This document shows positions 17,546 to 17,633 of a DNA stretch of 17,633 nt, one piece after another. The position numbers and the translations under genes are program-made. A model generated the notes under the pieces. That model was given only the letters and a program-made list of their open reading frames with translations. It had not been told where the DNA came from and ran no database searches. Positions within the stretch are counted from its first letter, which is position 1. Each line of letters starts with the position of its first letter. The stretch is from Eimeria necatrix. Its lineage: Eukaryota; Apicomplexa; Conoidasida; Eucoccidiorida; Eimeriidae. Where the stretch lies: contig NW_013654947.1 of NCBI RefSeq assembly GCF_000499385.1, positions 55,249-72,881 on the forward strand. The letters are read 5' to 3'.

Positions 17546-17633
17546 CGCAGCAGCAGCAGCAGCAGCAGGAGCAGCAGCAGCGGAGGCCTCGAGCCTCTCC
17601 CCCCGCAGCTCCGCCCCCGCGTCGGCGCCGCCC
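15372..17633 (+). CDS. Low-complexity Gln/Gly-Pro/Ala-rich protein, 3' end outside window
   Basis: I do not recognise this protein. From ATG 15372 the frame stays open for 754 codons to the window edge; the frame was checked at several anchor points. An in-frame TAA at 15201-15203 bounds it upstream, so 15372 is the first ATG of a frame open from 15204; an upstream exon remains possible. Order: GP-rich start; LQQ heptad-like run (residues about 35-47); poly-Gln (62-77); unique segment with QPIMVRMIPNQ (about 90); GGPP/GAP repeats (about 100-225); several Gln runs (233-370); poly-Ala (about 410-425); more GAP repeats (to about 600); a charged Lys then Glu-rich region (604-640); Ser and Gln runs; then KYVKVLVPKYVSW (696-708) and Gln/Ala runs. 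The last unique piece resembles the first strand of a KH RNA-binding domain, but the domain core would lie beyond or after the runs, so this is only a hint. Confidence 0.7.
15390..17180. repeat. GGGGGCCCCC blocks within the plus-strand ORF
   Basis: Dense clusters lie at 15685-15775, 15850-16040, 16785-16860 and 17005-17060. They code for Gly-Gly-Pro-Pro in one frame and Gly-Ala-Pro-Leu in another, so the repeat changes peptide type within a single ORF. Confidence 0.9.
15555..15602 (+). repeat. (CAG)n coding for poly-Gln
   Basis: Sixteen Gln codons, CAG ending in CAA, in the plus-strand ORF. Later Gln runs (about 16150-16325) mix CAG and CAA, suggesting older or stabilised tracts. Confidence 0.95.

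Overview
The window looks like nuclear DNA of a coccidian apicomplexan, most likely Eimeria. The reasons are (CAG/CTG)n tracts everywhere, which give homopolymeric Ala/Gln/Ser runs in proteins; many interstitial telomere-like TTTAGGG/CCCTAAA tracts; short exons with GT-AG introns; and an ERK7-type MAP kinase with the TDY activation motif used by the apicomplexan family. It resembles the repeat-rich segments described for Eimeria chromosomes. The species cannot be fixed from sequence alone.

Layout. 1-2072: A+T-richer unique sequence passing into CAG-bearing upstream DNA, with no gene I can support. 2073-6886 (+): a nine-exon ERK7/MAPK15-like kinase, 597 aa, whose phases all join cleanly. Its introns hold telomere-like tracts, (CTG)n tracts, copies of a GTGTACGTACAC palindrome and, in the 1.4-kb intron 5, a tandem array apparently built from the 3' end of exon 5. 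6887-8556: convergent intergenic spacer full of repeats. 8557-about 11661 (-): a long low-complexity ORF of unknown function. 11662-15371: divergent spacer with minisatellites, GGGGGCCCCC blocks and TGCATGC palindromes. 15372-17633 (+): a 754-codon ORF with no stop that leaves the window, rich in Gln, Gly/Pro and Ala, with a charged region and a short conserved-looking segment near the cut end.

Function. Only the kinase can be assigned. ERK7 in Toxoplasma is an apical-complex kinase needed for conoid formation. No functional link between it and the two low-complexity proteins is visible. CAG-type tracts never create a stop codon in any frame, so long ORFs here are inflated and most overlapping frames are shadows. 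The telomere heptamer creates stops in every frame, and all multi-copy tracts lie outside the three gene models, which supports them.

Most notable: intron 5 holds about ten roughly 77-93-bp units, each a diverged copy of the last ~55 nt of exon 5, including its splice donor, followed by CCCTAAA repeats. Some copies still read as recognisable kinase sequence.
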